A DNA stretch of 64,000 nt, from contig NZ_JBNGOP010000011.1 of NCBI RefSeq assembly GCF_050589625.1, forward strand, positions 1-64,000, read 5' to 3'. The stretch's first letter is position 1. Every line of letters starts with the position of its first letter. The notes beneath the pieces are model-generated. The model was given only the letters and a program-made list of their open reading frames with translations, had not been told where the DNA came from and searched no databases. The position numbers and the translations under genes are program-made. Below are positions 43,251 to 53,115 of the stretch, one piece after another. The DNA comes from Pelagihabitans sp947500445. Its GTDB lineage: Bacteria; Bacteroidota; Bacteroidia; Flavobacteriales; Flavobacteriaceae.

Positions 43251-44171
43251 TCACTCGTTGACGGTTTTTGGCTGTCCTTCCACTTCAAAATGGAAGAGAT
43301 CGGGTCGGCTGTAGTGCCCGTTCGCGTCAAAATCAAGCCTGCTCTGGATAACCTCTTCCAAGTCCAAGGTAGCACTGACCAATCCCGAAGAGCCGAAAAG
43401 GGGGCCGGACAAAATTTTGCCCAAAGGCGATACGATAAGGCTCCCACCTGGGCATAGGACTTCGGGAGACTTCTTCAATAGTTTTTGATACGTTTTCGGA
43501 TACATCGATTTGGTATGGTATTGATTGCAACCCAGAACGAAACAGCGTCCTTCTAGGGCTATATGTTGCATAGTGGCCGTCCATTCCGGGCGGGCGTCCG
43601 CAGTTGGGGCAATATAAAGGTCCAGTCCTTTTTGATACATGGCCATACGGGCCAGGGGCATATAGTTTTCCCAGCAGATCAAACCGCCCATGCGACCAAT
43701 TTTAGTTTGGAAACTGACGAGTGATTCGGCGCCCGCTTCCGCCCAAACAATACGTTCGGTGCCCGTAGGCTTTATTTTTCGATGCACCCCAAGCAGCCCT
43801 TTTTCGGGTGAAATGTACAGCATGGAACAGTACAAGCTACCGTTATGTTCCATTTTTTCGGTACATCCGATGTTGAGGTATACGTTTTCCTCGGCCGACA
43901 GTTTCTCCAACCTATTAAGGTCTTCACCCTGCAGCGAAATACTGTTTTTATGGTATTCCGCATATAGTTCCCTGCCTTCTTTTGTTCTGCTTCCAATGGT
44001 CGCCCCAAAATCGAAACCTCGGGGGTATCCGGGGACAAAAGACTCCGGAAAAACGAGTAACTGACAGCCTTCCGCTGCATATTTTTGGGTCAGGGAAACG
44101 ACTTTGTCCAAGGTTTTTTCCTTGTCAAAAAAAACGGGGCTATCCTGTACAAGACCAACCTTTACCTTCAT
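43251..44171 (-). CDS. Nitrilase / carbon-nitrogen hydrolase
   Basis: A 306-residue nitrilase-superfamily enzyme. The catalytic triad is visible: Glu in LLVFPESFVPGYPRG, Lys in GVHRKIKPTGTER and Cys in GGLICWENYMPLARM. The VPGYPRGFDFG and the TERIVWAEA segments resemble true nitrilases (branch 1) rather than amidases, so conversion of a nitrile to a carboxylate and ammonia is likely; the substrate is unknown. Its start lies 10 bases behind the M1 peptidase stop, so the two genes are probably cotranscribed. Confidence 0.88.
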   Translation of the reverse strand: MKVKVGLVQDSPVFFDKEKTLDKVVSLTQKYAAEGCQLLVFPESFVPGYPRGFDFGATIGSRTKEGRELYAEYHKNSISLQGEDLNRLEKLSAEENVYLNIGCTEKMEHNGSLYCSMLYISPEKGLLGVHRKIKPTGTERIVWAEAGAESLVSFQTKIGRMGGLICWENYMPLARMAMYQKGLDLYIAPTADARPEWTATMQHIALEGRCFVLGCNQYHTKSMYPKTYQKLLKKSPEVLCPGGSLIVSPLGKILSGPLFGSSGLVSATLDLEEVIQSRLDFDANGHYSRPDLFHFEVEGQPKTVNE

Positions 44172-44181
44172 AATGCCGCCT

Positions 44182-45804
44182 TTAGTTTACCAATTGGGTC
44201 GTTACGTAGTAGTCACGGGCCGTTACCAGCTGCTTTTCGCTATACCGCAAGCGTTCGGTCTGCCATTCGCTAGTAGGCGAAATCACATGCGACGATTTAC
44301 CGGTATGCACCAAAATGGGCATTTCAAAACCTTCCACCACATGGGTGTACCGATGGCTAACGGTTCCGTCGCTGTTAAACCGGTATTCCAATACGGGAAT
44401 ATCGGTGGTTCTAAGGTATTGTTCGAATATCGGTGCCAGGTCCAGGCCCGACTTCTCCATGATATACGTCTCTATTTGTTGGGTTGTCACCGTTTGATGA
44501 TAAAATTCGGTATTCAGCCCCCTTAATATTTTTCGCCATTTCGCGTCGTCGTCGAGAAGTGTTCGGATCATATGCAAGAGGTTTGCCCCTTTGTAATACA
44601 TGTCCCCACTACCTTCATGGTTTACGTTATAGGTTCCGATGACCGTACGATCATTGCGAATGCCACGCCGCGTGCCTACCACATAGTCCGCGGCTGCTTT
44701 GGTACCGTAGTAATAATCCAAGAACAAACTTTCGGAGTAGGCGGTGAACCCTTCGTGTACCCACATATCCGCGGCATCCTTATACGTAATGTTGTTGGCG
44801 AACCATTCGTGGCCGGCCTCGTGTATGATGATAAAATCGAATTTGAGTCCCCAACCGGTACCGGAAAGGTCGGTACCCAAATATCCTTTTTTAAATTGAT
44901 TTCCGTAAGTCACCGAGCTTTGGTGCTCCATGCCCAAGTAAGGCACCTGTACCAGTTTAAAGCCGTCCTCATAAAAAGGGTAGGGGCCGAACCAATGCTC
45001 AAAGGCCTTCATCATTTTGGGGGCATCCTTGAAATGGGGCTTTGCTTTTTCGAGATCGGCACGAAGAACATAGTAGTCCATATCCAAAATACCCTTTTCG
45101 CCCTTGTATTTTTCACCAAAATGTACATAGTCGCCAATGTTTACGTTGACCCCATAGTTGTTGATCGGGTTCGAAACGAACCAATGGTAGGTATTGGTTT
45201 CCGTATCTACCTTGCGCAAACGCCCGTTGGAGATGTTCATTAGTCCTTTAGGGACTTTTACGCTGATGGCCATGCTATCCACTTCATCGTACATATGGTC
45301 TTTGTTGGGCCACCAAACGCTAGCACCCAACCCTTGGCAAGAAGTGGCCACAAAATGCTTTCCATTAGTGTCCTTTTTCCAGGAGAACCCTCCGTCCCAA
45401 GGAGCGTTTACCGCCTCTCGTGGACTTCCGGAATAGGATACCCGTATTTCGTTGAACGCTCCTTTTTTTTGCTTTTTTACGAGTTTTACAAAATGGGCAT
45501 TTCCCTTGGAGGAAATCTCCAATGCTTGGCCCTCTTGAATTACCTTTTCGATTTTTAGGGGTGGTTGCAGGTCTATCTGTAACACTTGTTGTTCTTCCAA
45601 AACCTGATAACGTATGGTATTATGTCCCGCAATGCTTTTTTTATCGGGTAGTACCTCAATATTGAGATGATAATAATTAAGGTCCCACCAGGCCCGTTCT
45701 GGTGTTATACTGCCCCTAAGGGTATCTTGCATCGTAAATTCCTGTCCGAACGCAGTGGCGGTCAGCATCAAGCAAAATAGGAAATAATGTATTGGCTTGC
45801 TCAT
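44182..45804 (-). CDS. M1 family metallopeptidase
   Basis: An exported aminopeptidase-type enzyme of about 540 residues. The ATG at 45804 (MSKPIHYFLFCLMLTATAFG) gives a clean signal peptide, so I prefer it to one 45 bases upstream. The zinc site is HEAGHEWFANN with the third ligand in WVHEGFTAYSESL. The exopeptidase motif is GMEHQS in place of the common GAMEN, as is usual in Bacteroidota members. It lacks the large C-terminal domain of E. coli PepN, which is typical of the short M1 group. It likely trims peptides in the periplasm. Confidence 0.9.
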   Translation of the reverse strand: MSKPIHYFLFCLMLTATAFGQEFTMQDTLRGSITPERAWWDLNYYHLNIEVLPDKKSIAGHNTIRYQVLEEQQVLQIDLQPPLKIEKVIQEGQALEISSKGNAHFVKLVKKQKKGAFNEIRVSYSGSPREAVNAPWDGGFSWKKDTNGKHFVATSCQGLGASVWWPNKDHMYDEVDSMAISVKVPKGLMNISNGRLRKVDTETNTYHWFVSNPINNYGVNVNIGDYVHFGEKYKGEKGILDMDYYVLRADLEKAKPHFKDAPKMMKAFEHWFGPYPFYEDGFKLVQVPYLGMEHQSSVTYGNQFKKGYLGTDLSGTGWGLKFDFIIIHEAGHEWFANNITYKDAADMWVHEGFTAYSESLFLDYYYGTKAAADYVVGTRRGIRNDRTVIGTYNVNHEGSGDMYYKGANLLHMIRTLLDDDAKWRKILRGLNTEFYHQTVTTQQIETYIMEKSGLDLAPIFEQYLRTTDIPVLEYRFNSDGTVSHRYTHVVEGFEMPILVHTGKSSHVISPTSEWQTERLRYSEKQLVTARDYYVTTQLVN

Positions 45805-45863
45805 TTTGGGCTTGGGGCTAGGGTGAATCAAACTATAAGGCCATAACAATGGTATGAACTTGA

Positions 45864-47195
45864 TTATCGAAAAATAGCGTTCGGGAAAACGACCGGACTT
45901 TCAAAGCCATCTTTTCCCACTGCCGAAATTCCGAAAAAATAATTATCAATAACGATGCCATCCAGGGTATACTCCGTTAGGTTCCCAACAAACCGGCTGT
46001 TGTCCCAAGTAGGGGATGTAGTATCGCGCCAATAGATTTTATAGCCAACGGCCCCGTCCACCGGACTCCATTGAAACTTTGCGGACGGTTCTACGATTCC
46101 GCCGATACTTACCGAGGTCGGTGCCGGTGGTGCCCATGCCAGGGAGGCGAGGTTGATGGCATTTACGGCGGTCAACTTGCGGGCATATTCAAAATTTACA
46201 TGTTCCAGAACATCACCGTAGGCAATACCTCCTTCCGTTCGGATGTCTTGGTGTTGTTGGGTATAGTTTTCATGGGCCTCCATAATTCTAATTCCCGCAT
46301 AACCTGCGTCATTGAAAGGCCTATGGTGTCCACCACGTCCAAAACGATCTAGGCGGTATACCAGCATTGGATGCATCTCCGGCATATAGGTCCTTACATT
46401 TTTATAGACGTAACGGGCCAATTGTCTTGAAATACCATCGACCTCACCGCCATAAAAACGACGGGCATTACGCTGTTTCTCCGTTTCGGTCGGCGGTACG
46501 GGTTCCGAAAATATCCTAAAATCAGTGTTGCTGGTAATGCCATCTACGCCGGTAATATTGCCTATCATGTCATTGTTGAAAATACCTATGATCTCCCATC
46601 CTTGTTCCTTGGCGTGGGCGGCAAGGCCTTTCCCGCCATACAGCCCTTGTTCCTCTCCCGATAGTCCCAAAAAGAGGATACTGTTTTCAAATTCGTATTG
46701 CGAAAGTACCCTAGCGGCTTCCAAAGTGCCGGCCATGCCGCTGGCATTGTCATTGGCGCCGGGAGCATCGGAGGTATGATCGTTCGGGTCGCTTACCCTT
46801 GAATCGATATCGCCACTCATAATGATGTATCGGTTAGGGTATTTTGTACCCCGTTTGACGGCCAGCACGTTTACCACCCAAACATCCTTGGTAATACGGT
46901 CGTTATCTCCTTTCGGGACAAGATTTTTTTGATAGGAAACTTCTAGGCAACCTGCACAGGCCTTTGCCGTTTTCTCAAACTCCGATTTGATCCACCTTCT
47001 TGCGGCCCCGATGCCCCGCGTTTTGGAAAGGGTATCGCTTAAGGTGTGTCGCGTGCCAAAATTTGCCAATGTGGCAACATCGGAAGCGATTCGTTCGGCG
47101 GAAATGGAATCGATTATGGAGTACAGGCGTTGATCGGTCTGTGCGTTTGCCATAAGACAAACGAAAAATGCTAAAAATAAAAATCTGCTTTTCAT
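45864..47195 (-). CDS. M28 family metallopeptidase
   Basis: A 443-residue exported zinc aminopeptidase with signal peptide FLFLAFFVCLMANAQ. The M28 core shows PGANDNASGMAGTLEAARVL (bridging Asp) and LGLSGEEQGLYGG (Glu pair). The first metal motif reads MSGDIDSRVSD, where most M28 enzymes have a His two residues before Asp. The last ligand region is ENYTQQHQDIRTE. A fibronectin III-like domain occupies the C-terminus (PAPTSVSIGG...). It lies 59 bases upstream of the M1 gene on the same strand; both probably degrade peptides outside the cytoplasm. Confidence 0.88.
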   Translation of the reverse strand: MKSRFLFLAFFVCLMANAQTDQRLYSIIDSISAERIASDVATLANFGTRHTLSDTLSKTRGIGAARRWIKSEFEKTAKACAGCLEVSYQKNLVPKGDNDRITKDVWVVNVLAVKRGTKYPNRYIIMSGDIDSRVSDPNDHTSDAPGANDNASGMAGTLEAARVLSQYEFENSILFLGLSGEEQGLYGGKGLAAHAKEQGWEIIGIFNNDMIGNITGVDGITSNTDFRIFSEPVPPTETEKQRNARRFYGGEVDGISRQLARYVYKNVRTYMPEMHPMLVYRLDRFGRGGHHRPFNDAGYAGIRIMEAHENYTQQHQDIRTEGGIAYGDVLEHVNFEYARKLTAVNAINLASLAWAPPAPTSVSIGGIVEPSAKFQWSPVDGAVGYKIYWRDTTSPTWDNSRFVGNLTEYTLDGIVIDNYFFGISAVGKDGFESPVVFPNAIFR

Positions 47196-47235
47196 CTATT
47201 TGTAAATTGAAAAAGTTTGAACCGTTTTATGGTGT

Positions 47236-47739
47236 TCAATTACCGATTAACTCTACAAAGACACCATCGGGATCTTGTATGAGCACAAATTTGCGACCAT
47301 CCCCAATGGTAAGGCCGGGTTCGCTCAACAAGGGAATACCACTTACTTTGATGCGTTCCGATATTGCGTCCATGGTATTCACGAACAAGGTCATGTAACG
47401 CATTCCGTTCTGTTCTTGAATGTATCGGTCTTTTCCCGAGCCTTCTTTTTGAAAGGAAACGAGTTTGAGCTCAGAGGCGGTTTCGCTATTTTCAACCTTA
47501 AGAATTTTTACGTCAAAGGCCACACCTCCCGATAGTCCGGATCTTTTGCTAAATGTCGAATCTACGGTAAAGGCACCCACTTCCTGCAATCCGATCACTT
47601 CGGTATAAAAGGCGTAAGATGCCTCCATATCGGAAGCTACAAGGCCTATGGATATTGTCGGTTTATCAAAATTAGGTACATCCTGTCCCATAAGGAGGAA
47701 ACCGTAGCACAAACATAGAAAGAACTGTAATTTTCGCAT
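47236..47739 (-). CDS. Exported VOC/glyoxalase-like protein
   Basis: A 167-residue protein with a signal peptide (QFFLCLCYGFLLMGQ) and one VOC fold: KPTISIGLVASDMEASYAFYTEVIGLQEVG at the start, MRYMTLFVNTMDAISERIKVSGIPLL, and FVLIQDPDGVFVELIGN at the end. Candidate metal ligands (the final Glu, first strand His) are only partly present, as the first-strand His is missing. Export is unusual for VOC proteins. It lies 40 bases before the M28 gene and may lead that operon. Confidence 0.82.
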   Translation of the reverse strand: MRKLQFFLCLCYGFLLMGQDVPNFDKPTISIGLVASDMEASYAFYTEVIGLQEVGAFTVDSTFSKRSGLSGGVAFDVKILKVENSETASELKLVSFQKEGSGKDRYIQEQNGMRYMTLFVNTMDAISERIKVSGIPLLSEPGLTIGDGRKFVLIQDPDGVFVELIGN

Positions 47740-48123
47740 AGTTAATTTTTTTAGTGTTACCTACTGTGCAAATGAAAAAAGTTTAAACGAGTTCATTGCA
47801 CCACATTGTTGTTTCCTAGGGCCATACCATTTGGTTTCTGGTGGATGACGAACGGAAATATAGCGACATCCAATATCAGTGTTCGGTGCATGGCGGTTAC
47901 ATGACATATGCGTTTGGTTGCAGGAACAATGTATTAAAATTAACTGGATTATTAAGATAAAAAAAGCAGTTGCCCTGCCAACGATTTTAGCGGATGGTTG
48001 AAGTGGTTGTGTCGGGGTTCGTTCCGTTCGGTCGAAAATGCTATGCGACGGACATTTCCGGTATGTCTGCGACATCGATGTCTTTTTAAGAATGTCACAT
48101 CCCAATTGCATCGAACTTGGGCA
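47740..48123. other. Intergenic region, no supported gene
   Basis: Between the VOC gene and the MFS gene, both on the minus strand, 384 bases hold no frame with recognisable coding character. A 116-codon minus-strand frame is Cys/His/Gln-rich and looks accidental. Confidence 0.5.
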
Positions 48124-49299
48124 TTAATACCCAGAACCGGTTTTCCCTTTTTTAAGCTGTAAAATACCGATGAGCGGCCCTATTGCCAAGAGAACAAATA
48201 GGTATTCTATCGCTATGTTTTCGGACATCAGGGATAGCAACTGAATGCTGACGATACTGATGGCGAAGCCGATACAATTGACAAGTGTTAACCCCGTTCC
48301 TCTTAGATCGGCCGCTACGGTTTGTGCTACCAAACTGGAGAACTGTGGAGAATCTGCGGTGACCGCCATGCCCCATAAACACCAGATGGTAACAAAGCCC
48401 ATGGTGGTAAAACCAAAAAATAATGGGGACAGCAGGCAACAACAGCCGGAAACCATTAGTGCGCGCAACGCCACTTTTTTACTTCCGATCTTAAGGGACC
48501 AAAAACCGCCAATGGCGCATGATAGCGCGCCGCCCAGAAAAACCAAAAAAGTCATCAAAGGAACCGAAATCGTAGTGCCGTTGCCGCCATTTACCGCGGT
48601 TATTGCCAAGGGGGTAAAGGCCCAAAAGGCGTAAAGTTCCCACATGTGGCCAAAATACCCAAAAGCCGCTTTACGAAAAGGGGCCGTTTTAAAGAGCTGT
48701 ATACCTGCTCCCAACTGTAATCCGATACTTGGTTTGCGGTGCGGCCCGTCCGGAACCAATAGCCATAACAGTAAACCACCGATAACGGTAATGGCGCTGG
48801 TCGCCTTTATGATCAGGGTATGATCGGTATCCCAAGCTAGGGCACGTATCAAATAAGGGAGTGCCGACCCGAGCACTAAGGCGCCCACTAAAAGACCCAA
48901 GGCTTTCCCCAGTTTTTTCCCATAGTAATCCGCGGCAATTTTCATTCCCACGGGGTAAATTCCCGCAAGGAAAAAACCGGTTCCGAAGCGGGCCAGTAAC
49001 AAGGCTATTTTAGAACTATCGATAAAAAGTAAGGATAGGTTACATAGCGCGGTTAGCAGTGCACAGCCAAAAAAAACCTTGGAAGGGCTAAAGCGGTCGG
49101 CAATCGTAAAAAGGGCGAAAACCAATGTGCCGATAATGAAACCCAATTGCACTGATGAAAGCAGGTAACCCGAAGCTTCCGGTCCAAAACCTGTTTTTTC
49201 GGCAAGTTCGTTCACGATTACGTTACCGGAAAACCAAGTAGCGGTACATGCAAATTGTGCAATGATCAAGGTCGAAAGGATATGTCCGGGAGGTCTCAA
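48124..49299 (-). CDS. MFS transporter
   Basis: A 391-residue transporter of the major facilitator superfamily with twelve hydrophobic segments. It starts MRPPGHILSTLIIAQFACTATWFSGN, and the loop between helices 2 and 3 is FTIADRFSPSKVFFG, an MFS motif A variant. Substrate unknown; the length and the WFSGN start are like the CynX/NimT- or YfmO-type group. Its start lies six bases after the stop of the TolB/SnoaL fusion gene, so they are cotranscribed. Confidence 0.85.
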   Translation of the reverse strand: MRPPGHILSTLIIAQFACTATWFSGNVIVNELAEKTGFGPEASGYLLSSVQLGFIIGTLVFALFTIADRFSPSKVFFGCALLTALCNLSLLFIDSSKIALLLARFGTGFFLAGIYPVGMKIAADYYGKKLGKALGLLVGALVLGSALPYLIRALAWDTDHTLIIKATSAITVIGGLLLWLLVPDGPHRKPSIGLQLGAGIQLFKTAPFRKAAFGYFGHMWELYAFWAFTPLAITAVNGGNGTTISVPLMTFLVFLGGALSCAIGGFWSLKIGSKKVALRALMVSGCCCLLSPLFFGFTTMGFVTIWCLWGMAVTADSPQFSSLVAQTVAADLRGTGLTLVNCIGFAISIVSIQLLSLMSENIAIEYLFVLLAIGPLIGILQLKKGKTGSGY

Positions 49300-49305
49300 A
49301 TGTGC

Positions 49306-50508
49306 TTATCGGATAAATGTCATTTTACGTATTCTTCCTTCAGCCACTTCGTACACGGCAACCACCTTAAAAATAGCGTCGTTAGCGGTTACTTCTTCTT
49401 CGTCTATTACCTTGTTTCCGATAACCATTCTTTTGACGATTTTGGAATGTAGGTTCCCCGTTTTTTCAAAAAAGGCGGAATATCTGTTGCGAAGTTCCGT
49501 CACTCCCTTGTAACTAAGCTTGTTGGGGAACTCGTACACTGCAACGTCATCTGAAAAGGTCGCCACAAAGGCATCGATATCACGACGGTTACAGGCATCC
49601 AGTTGCTTTTGCACGATGGTTTCAGGGGAGGTTTCCGCTACAAAGGCCAGTCGTGTTCCACTGGTATTTACCGCTATTCTCGAAATGGCGTTGATATTGG
49701 TATCGGTAAACGCCTGTAAGGGTTCCCATTCCGCATTTTCCGATATGATCATACGGTAGATGCGCTTTCCCTTTCCGGCGACCAAAGAGCCGTCAGGAAG
49801 CCAACAAACATCTTGAATATCCTTTAAATCCGTAATCGTACTCGTTTTGCCCGAAATGGGATCTATCGATCTTAGCTCCAGCACCTGATCGGTAGCGCTT
49901 GTGTAACTGATCAAATTGGTATTCGGTATTTTTTGTAAAGATCGACCAACATTTTTTTGGAGCATTTTTGAGGTACCCTTCGTAAAGTCCGTCATCCAAA
50001 GGTCCATTTTATCCTGGGAAAGTACGGTGAACACCAAAATGTCTGGAGCATACCATAGCTGATAGCCTATTTTCATTTTTGGGACCAATAGTTCTGAGGT
50101 ACCGTTGTCGGTGTTATAGCGATACAGGCGTTGCAGCCCATCGATATCCAACCGAATGGCAGAAACTTCATCCGTTGCCGGTATCCGTAACGGAGAGTAT
50201 TCGCTACCGGTCGGCGTGTCGCTGATCCATGAGGAAGTGCTGCCCTCTTCAATATTGAATTTTAAAATATCGGTTTGCCCATCTCTGGTAGCGGCGAACA
50301 ATACGCTATTTTCATCATAAAAAGAGGGTTGATTGTCGTATCCTTCATTATTCGAAATATTCCTCGGATCGGATAGCCGTACGCTATCCCCGTTCATCTG
50401 AAGTCGAAACAGATATACTTCGGTATTGGCCTGTGCGTTTCCGGTAAGGAACGGAAAAAGCAATAAAAAAACGAAAACCGCGACAAACACTGTTTTTTTT
50501 GGTCCCAT
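49306..50508 (-). CDS. Exported TolB-like propeller fused to SnoaL-like domain
   Basis: A 400-residue exported protein (signal peptide VFVAVFVFLLLFPFLTGNAQA). The ATG at 50508 is preferred over one at 50526. Residues 25-285 form a TolB/PD40-like six-bladed propeller with GYDNQPSFYDENSVLFAATRDGQTDIL and similar strands. Residues 290-400 are a SnoaL/NTF2-like domain: QKQLDACNRRDIDAFVATFSDDVAVYEFPNKLSYKG...RIVKR-type strand, ending AEGRIRKMTFIR. The two-domain arrangement is uncommon to me. No catalytic residues can be assigned. It precedes the MFS transporter gene in one unit. Confidence 0.8.
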   Translation of the reverse strand: MGPKKTVFVAVFVFLLLFPFLTGNAQANTEVYLFRLQMNGDSVRLSDPRNISNNEGYDNQPSFYDENSVLFAATRDGQTDILKFNIEEGSTSSWISDTPTGSEYSPLRIPATDEVSAIRLDIDGLQRLYRYNTDNGTSELLVPKMKIGYQLWYAPDILVFTVLSQDKMDLWMTDFTKGTSKMLQKNVGRSLQKIPNTNLISYTSATDQVLELRSIDPISGKTSTITDLKDIQDVCWLPDGSLVAGKGKRIYRMIISENAEWEPLQAFTDTNINAISRIAVNTSGTRLAFVAETSPETIVQKQLDACNRRDIDAFVATFSDDVAVYEFPNKLSYKGVTELRNRYSAFFEKTGNLHSKIVKRMVIGNKVIDEEEVTANDAIFKVVAVYEVAEGRIRKMTFIR

Positions 50509-50594
50509 ATATAAGCTGTTATTCATGTTGGATAGTACTATCCGTATTTGGCCGACAAGATAAGTTATACCAATTTATCTTAAAAATACACCCT

Positions 50595-50620
50595 ATACCA
50601 TTTTTGCTTTGAAACTACCC
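50595..50620. repeat. Dispersed palindrome, degenerate copy D
   Basis: A degenerate 26-bp copy: ATACCATTTT then TGCTTTGAAA. It matches the 50688 copy in the left arm and loop with two changes, but its right arm (CTACCC) is not conserved. It lies 68 bases from the complete copy C. Confidence 0.5.
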
Positions 50621-50687
50621 AAATAAAAAACCGCCATTTTTTGTGGTCCTTGAATACCAGATGTTCGAAGTGTATTGGAAAGGTGTT

Positions 50688-50713
50688 ATACCATTTTAAC
50701 TTTGAAATGGTAT
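50688..50713. repeat. Dispersed palindrome, copy C
   Basis: A 26-bp near-perfect palindrome: arm ATACCATTT, centre TAACTTTG, arm AAATGGTAT. The arms are fully complementary over nine bases. It lies between the stop of the trehalose gene and the start of the TolB/SnoaL gene, in a region of about 290 bases with no other feature. Confidence 0.78.
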
Positions 50714-50798
50714 TAGGGTCTATAAAGCGTATGGTACAGTTTACATCGGTAGCCGAAATAGCTCCATTACGGGAGCTGCCGAAGTATTTGGAATCGTT

Positions 50799-53012
50799 TT
50801 AAGCCTCCTTCAGGAAGGCATGCAATAGTTCCCGCACCTGTTTGGTGTTTTCAAGGAAGTACTTCGCATGTGTCTTTTGAAGCCCCACCTTTACGGTAAC
50901 CGCGGTATCGGGCAGTTCCTGAAACATAAATTCATCGGTCCAATCGTCACCGATAGCGAATACGAAATCATAATCCTTTTCACCAAACACCCGTACGGAC
51001 GCCCGTCCCTTATTTACGTTACTGCTTTTTACCTCCATTACTTTATTACCGTTCAGAACACTTAAATCGTCGGTTCCGATTAGGCTGGTCAATACGGTTG
51101 TCAGTTCGGAAGCCCTTAAGTTTCCAAAATCGGGGTCGGTCTTGCGATAATGCCATGCCAAGGAATAATTTTTCTCCTCAATAAAACTTCCCGGTGTTCG
51201 ATCAACAAAGGATTCCAATACGGGACGTATTTTTTCCATCCAATCGTTTTTTACATTTTCCAGCATTCTAAAATCCTCACCATTTTGAGAGATCCAAACC
51301 CCGTGTTCTACGATCATATTGTATTTTTTAGCTTGAAACCATCGGGAAAAAGTATCCTTGTCGCGACCACTGATCAGGTAAAGGTCGGTTCCCTTTTGTT
51401 GGTGAAGGGCGTCCAAAAGCGCATAAAGCTCTTCGTCCGGCACCGCTTTTTGGGGATCGTTGTGAAACCCTGCCAAGGTACCGTCATAATCTAGGAAAAG
51501 CAATCGCCTGTCCGCGGAGGTATAGGCGTTCAATATGGTTTGCAAACGCGAATCGTTCAATTTTCGAGATACATGGGCGGCATCACGTTCTTTTTGTGCA
51601 AGCAGGGAGCTCATAAAACTTTGGGCCCATTTTTCCACATTGTACCGTTTTAAGCGTTGTTGCAATTGCCCATTTCGCTGCCGTTGTTCTTCTTTTGGCA
51701 TGTTGATGGCCTCATCGATGGTGTCGGCGATCTGCTCAAAATTGTTCGGGTTGATCAATAGGGCCTCGTTCATTTCGTTTGCCGATCCCGCCATTTCGCT
51801 CAAGATCAATACGCCCGTTCCGTCGGTCCGTGTGGCAATGTATTCCTTTGCGACCAGGTTCATACCGTCCCGCAAAGGGGTCAACCAGGCGATATCGCTG
51901 GAAGTATACAGATCAATCAGGTTATCAAAGGGCATGGAACGATAAAAATACCAAATGGGGGTCCAGCTCACGGTCGAAAATTCTCCGTTGATACGGCCTA
52001 CCAATTCGTCTATTTCCCGTTTTAACAATTGATATTGTGGTACATTGGACCGGGAAGGTACCGCGAGTACGATCAAACGGACCTTCTCTTTATATTGCGG
52101 GTATTTGTTCAAAAAATATTCAAAGGCATACAAGCGTTTTGCAATGCCTTTACTATAATCCAAGCGATCTATGGACAGTAAGAATTTTGCCTCCGGATCA
52201 TTGGTCTTATGTTTGTTCAAGCGCTGTTGCAGTTCCGACTGCTCCGTTACCGTTCGCTGTCCGTGTTCTTCGGCGGCCGTGCTGAATTTTTTGTAATCGA
52301 TTCCCATAGGGAAAGAATCGACCTTAATAATACGGTTGTCCTGATAAATATCGTTAAAACTGACCTCAAGCCCCAAAAGGCGGCGCACGGAGCTCAAAAA
52401 ATGCCGTTCATAATCGTAGATATGGAAACCGATAAGGTCGGATCCCAAAAGCCCTTCCAATATTTCACGACGCCATGGTAGGGTTCGGAATATTTCAAAG
52501 GATGGAAAGGGAATATGTAAAAAGAACCCAATGGAAACCTCCGGTCTTTTCTCCCTGACCATTTGTGGCACCAACATCAACTGATAATCATGGATCCAAA
52601 TCACATCGTCGGCCTCCGCCTTTTCCAAAATGGCATCGGCAAATTTTTGGTTTACCGTTTTGTAGGTGTTCCAGCTATCCAGTTCAAATTCGGAGTATTC
52701 CAAAAAGTAATGGAACAACGGCCAAATGGTACGGTTGCTAAACCCAAAATAAAAGCCCTCCACTTCCGCTTCGGTCAACCTTACCTTGGAGGAGCCGTGC
52801 TTTGCCAGGGCCGTGTCGATATCGCGCTCCAACGATTCCGGTATTTCTTCGTCCGTAAGTCCGCTCCATCCGATCCATAGACTATCGCCTCCCGAGTGTA
52901 CCGATTTCATTCCCGTTGCCAAACCGCCGACGCTGGGGATGGCGGCAATGGTCCCATTGCTAATTTGCAATTGAACGGGGAGTCTATTTGAGATTATGAT
53001 AGTTTTACCCAT
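50799..53012 (-). CDS. otsAB: Trehalose-6-phosphate synthase/phosphatase fusion
   Basis: A bifunctional enzyme of about 737 residues that makes trehalose-6-phosphate from UDP-glucose and glucose-6-phosphate and then dephosphorylates it. The GT20 domain (1-470) shows SNRLPVQ, GGLATGM, WIHDYQLMLVP, and DRLDYSKGIAKRLYAFE. The HAD-type phosphatase (about 490-730) has LLFLDYDGTLAGF and GDDWTDEFMF. The ATG at 53012 (MGKTIIISNRLP) was chosen over a TTG ten codons upstream because the family starts here. It is divergent from the GH15 gene, with which it probably forms a trehalose/glucan metabolism module. Confidence 0.93.
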   Translation of the reverse strand: MGKTIIISNRLPVQLQISNGTIAAIPSVGGLATGMKSVHSGGDSLWIGWSGLTDEEIPESLERDIDTALAKHGSSKVRLTEAEVEGFYFGFSNRTIWPLFHYFLEYSEFELDSWNTYKTVNQKFADAILEKAEADDVIWIHDYQLMLVPQMVREKRPEVSIGFFLHIPFPSFEIFRTLPWRREILEGLLGSDLIGFHIYDYERHFLSSVRRLLGLEVSFNDIYQDNRIIKVDSFPMGIDYKKFSTAAEEHGQRTVTEQSELQQRLNKHKTNDPEAKFLLSIDRLDYSKGIAKRLYAFEYFLNKYPQYKEKVRLIVLAVPSRSNVPQYQLLKREIDELVGRINGEFSTVSWTPIWYFYRSMPFDNLIDLYTSSDIAWLTPLRDGMNLVAKEYIATRTDGTGVLILSEMAGSANEMNEALLINPNNFEQIADTIDEAINMPKEEQRQRNGQLQQRLKRYNVEKWAQSFMSSLLAQKERDAAHVSRKLNDSRLQTILNAYTSADRRLLFLDYDGTLAGFHNDPQKAVPDEELYALLDALHQQKGTDLYLISGRDKDTFSRWFQAKKYNMIVEHGVWISQNGEDFRMLENVKNDWMEKIRPVLESFVDRTPGSFIEEKNYSLAWHYRKTDPDFGNLRASELTTVLTSLIGTDDLSVLNGNKVMEVKSSNVNKGRASVRVFGEKDYDFVFAIGDDWTDEFMFQELPDTAVTVKVGLQKTHAKYFLENTKQVRELLHAFLKEA

Positions 53013-53115
53013 AAAACGGATCTTTTTGCTAGTGGTTGCCAATAATTTCTCTAAATTTCGACAAAAACGGGGGTAAAACCAATGGATTGCCCGATTGAAT
53101 CAAGATTTTTACGGA

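Noticed and set aside
47761..48111. 116-codon minus-strand frame between VOC and MFS genes
   Set aside because: Cys/His/Gln-rich without hydrophobic core or motif; probably accidental.
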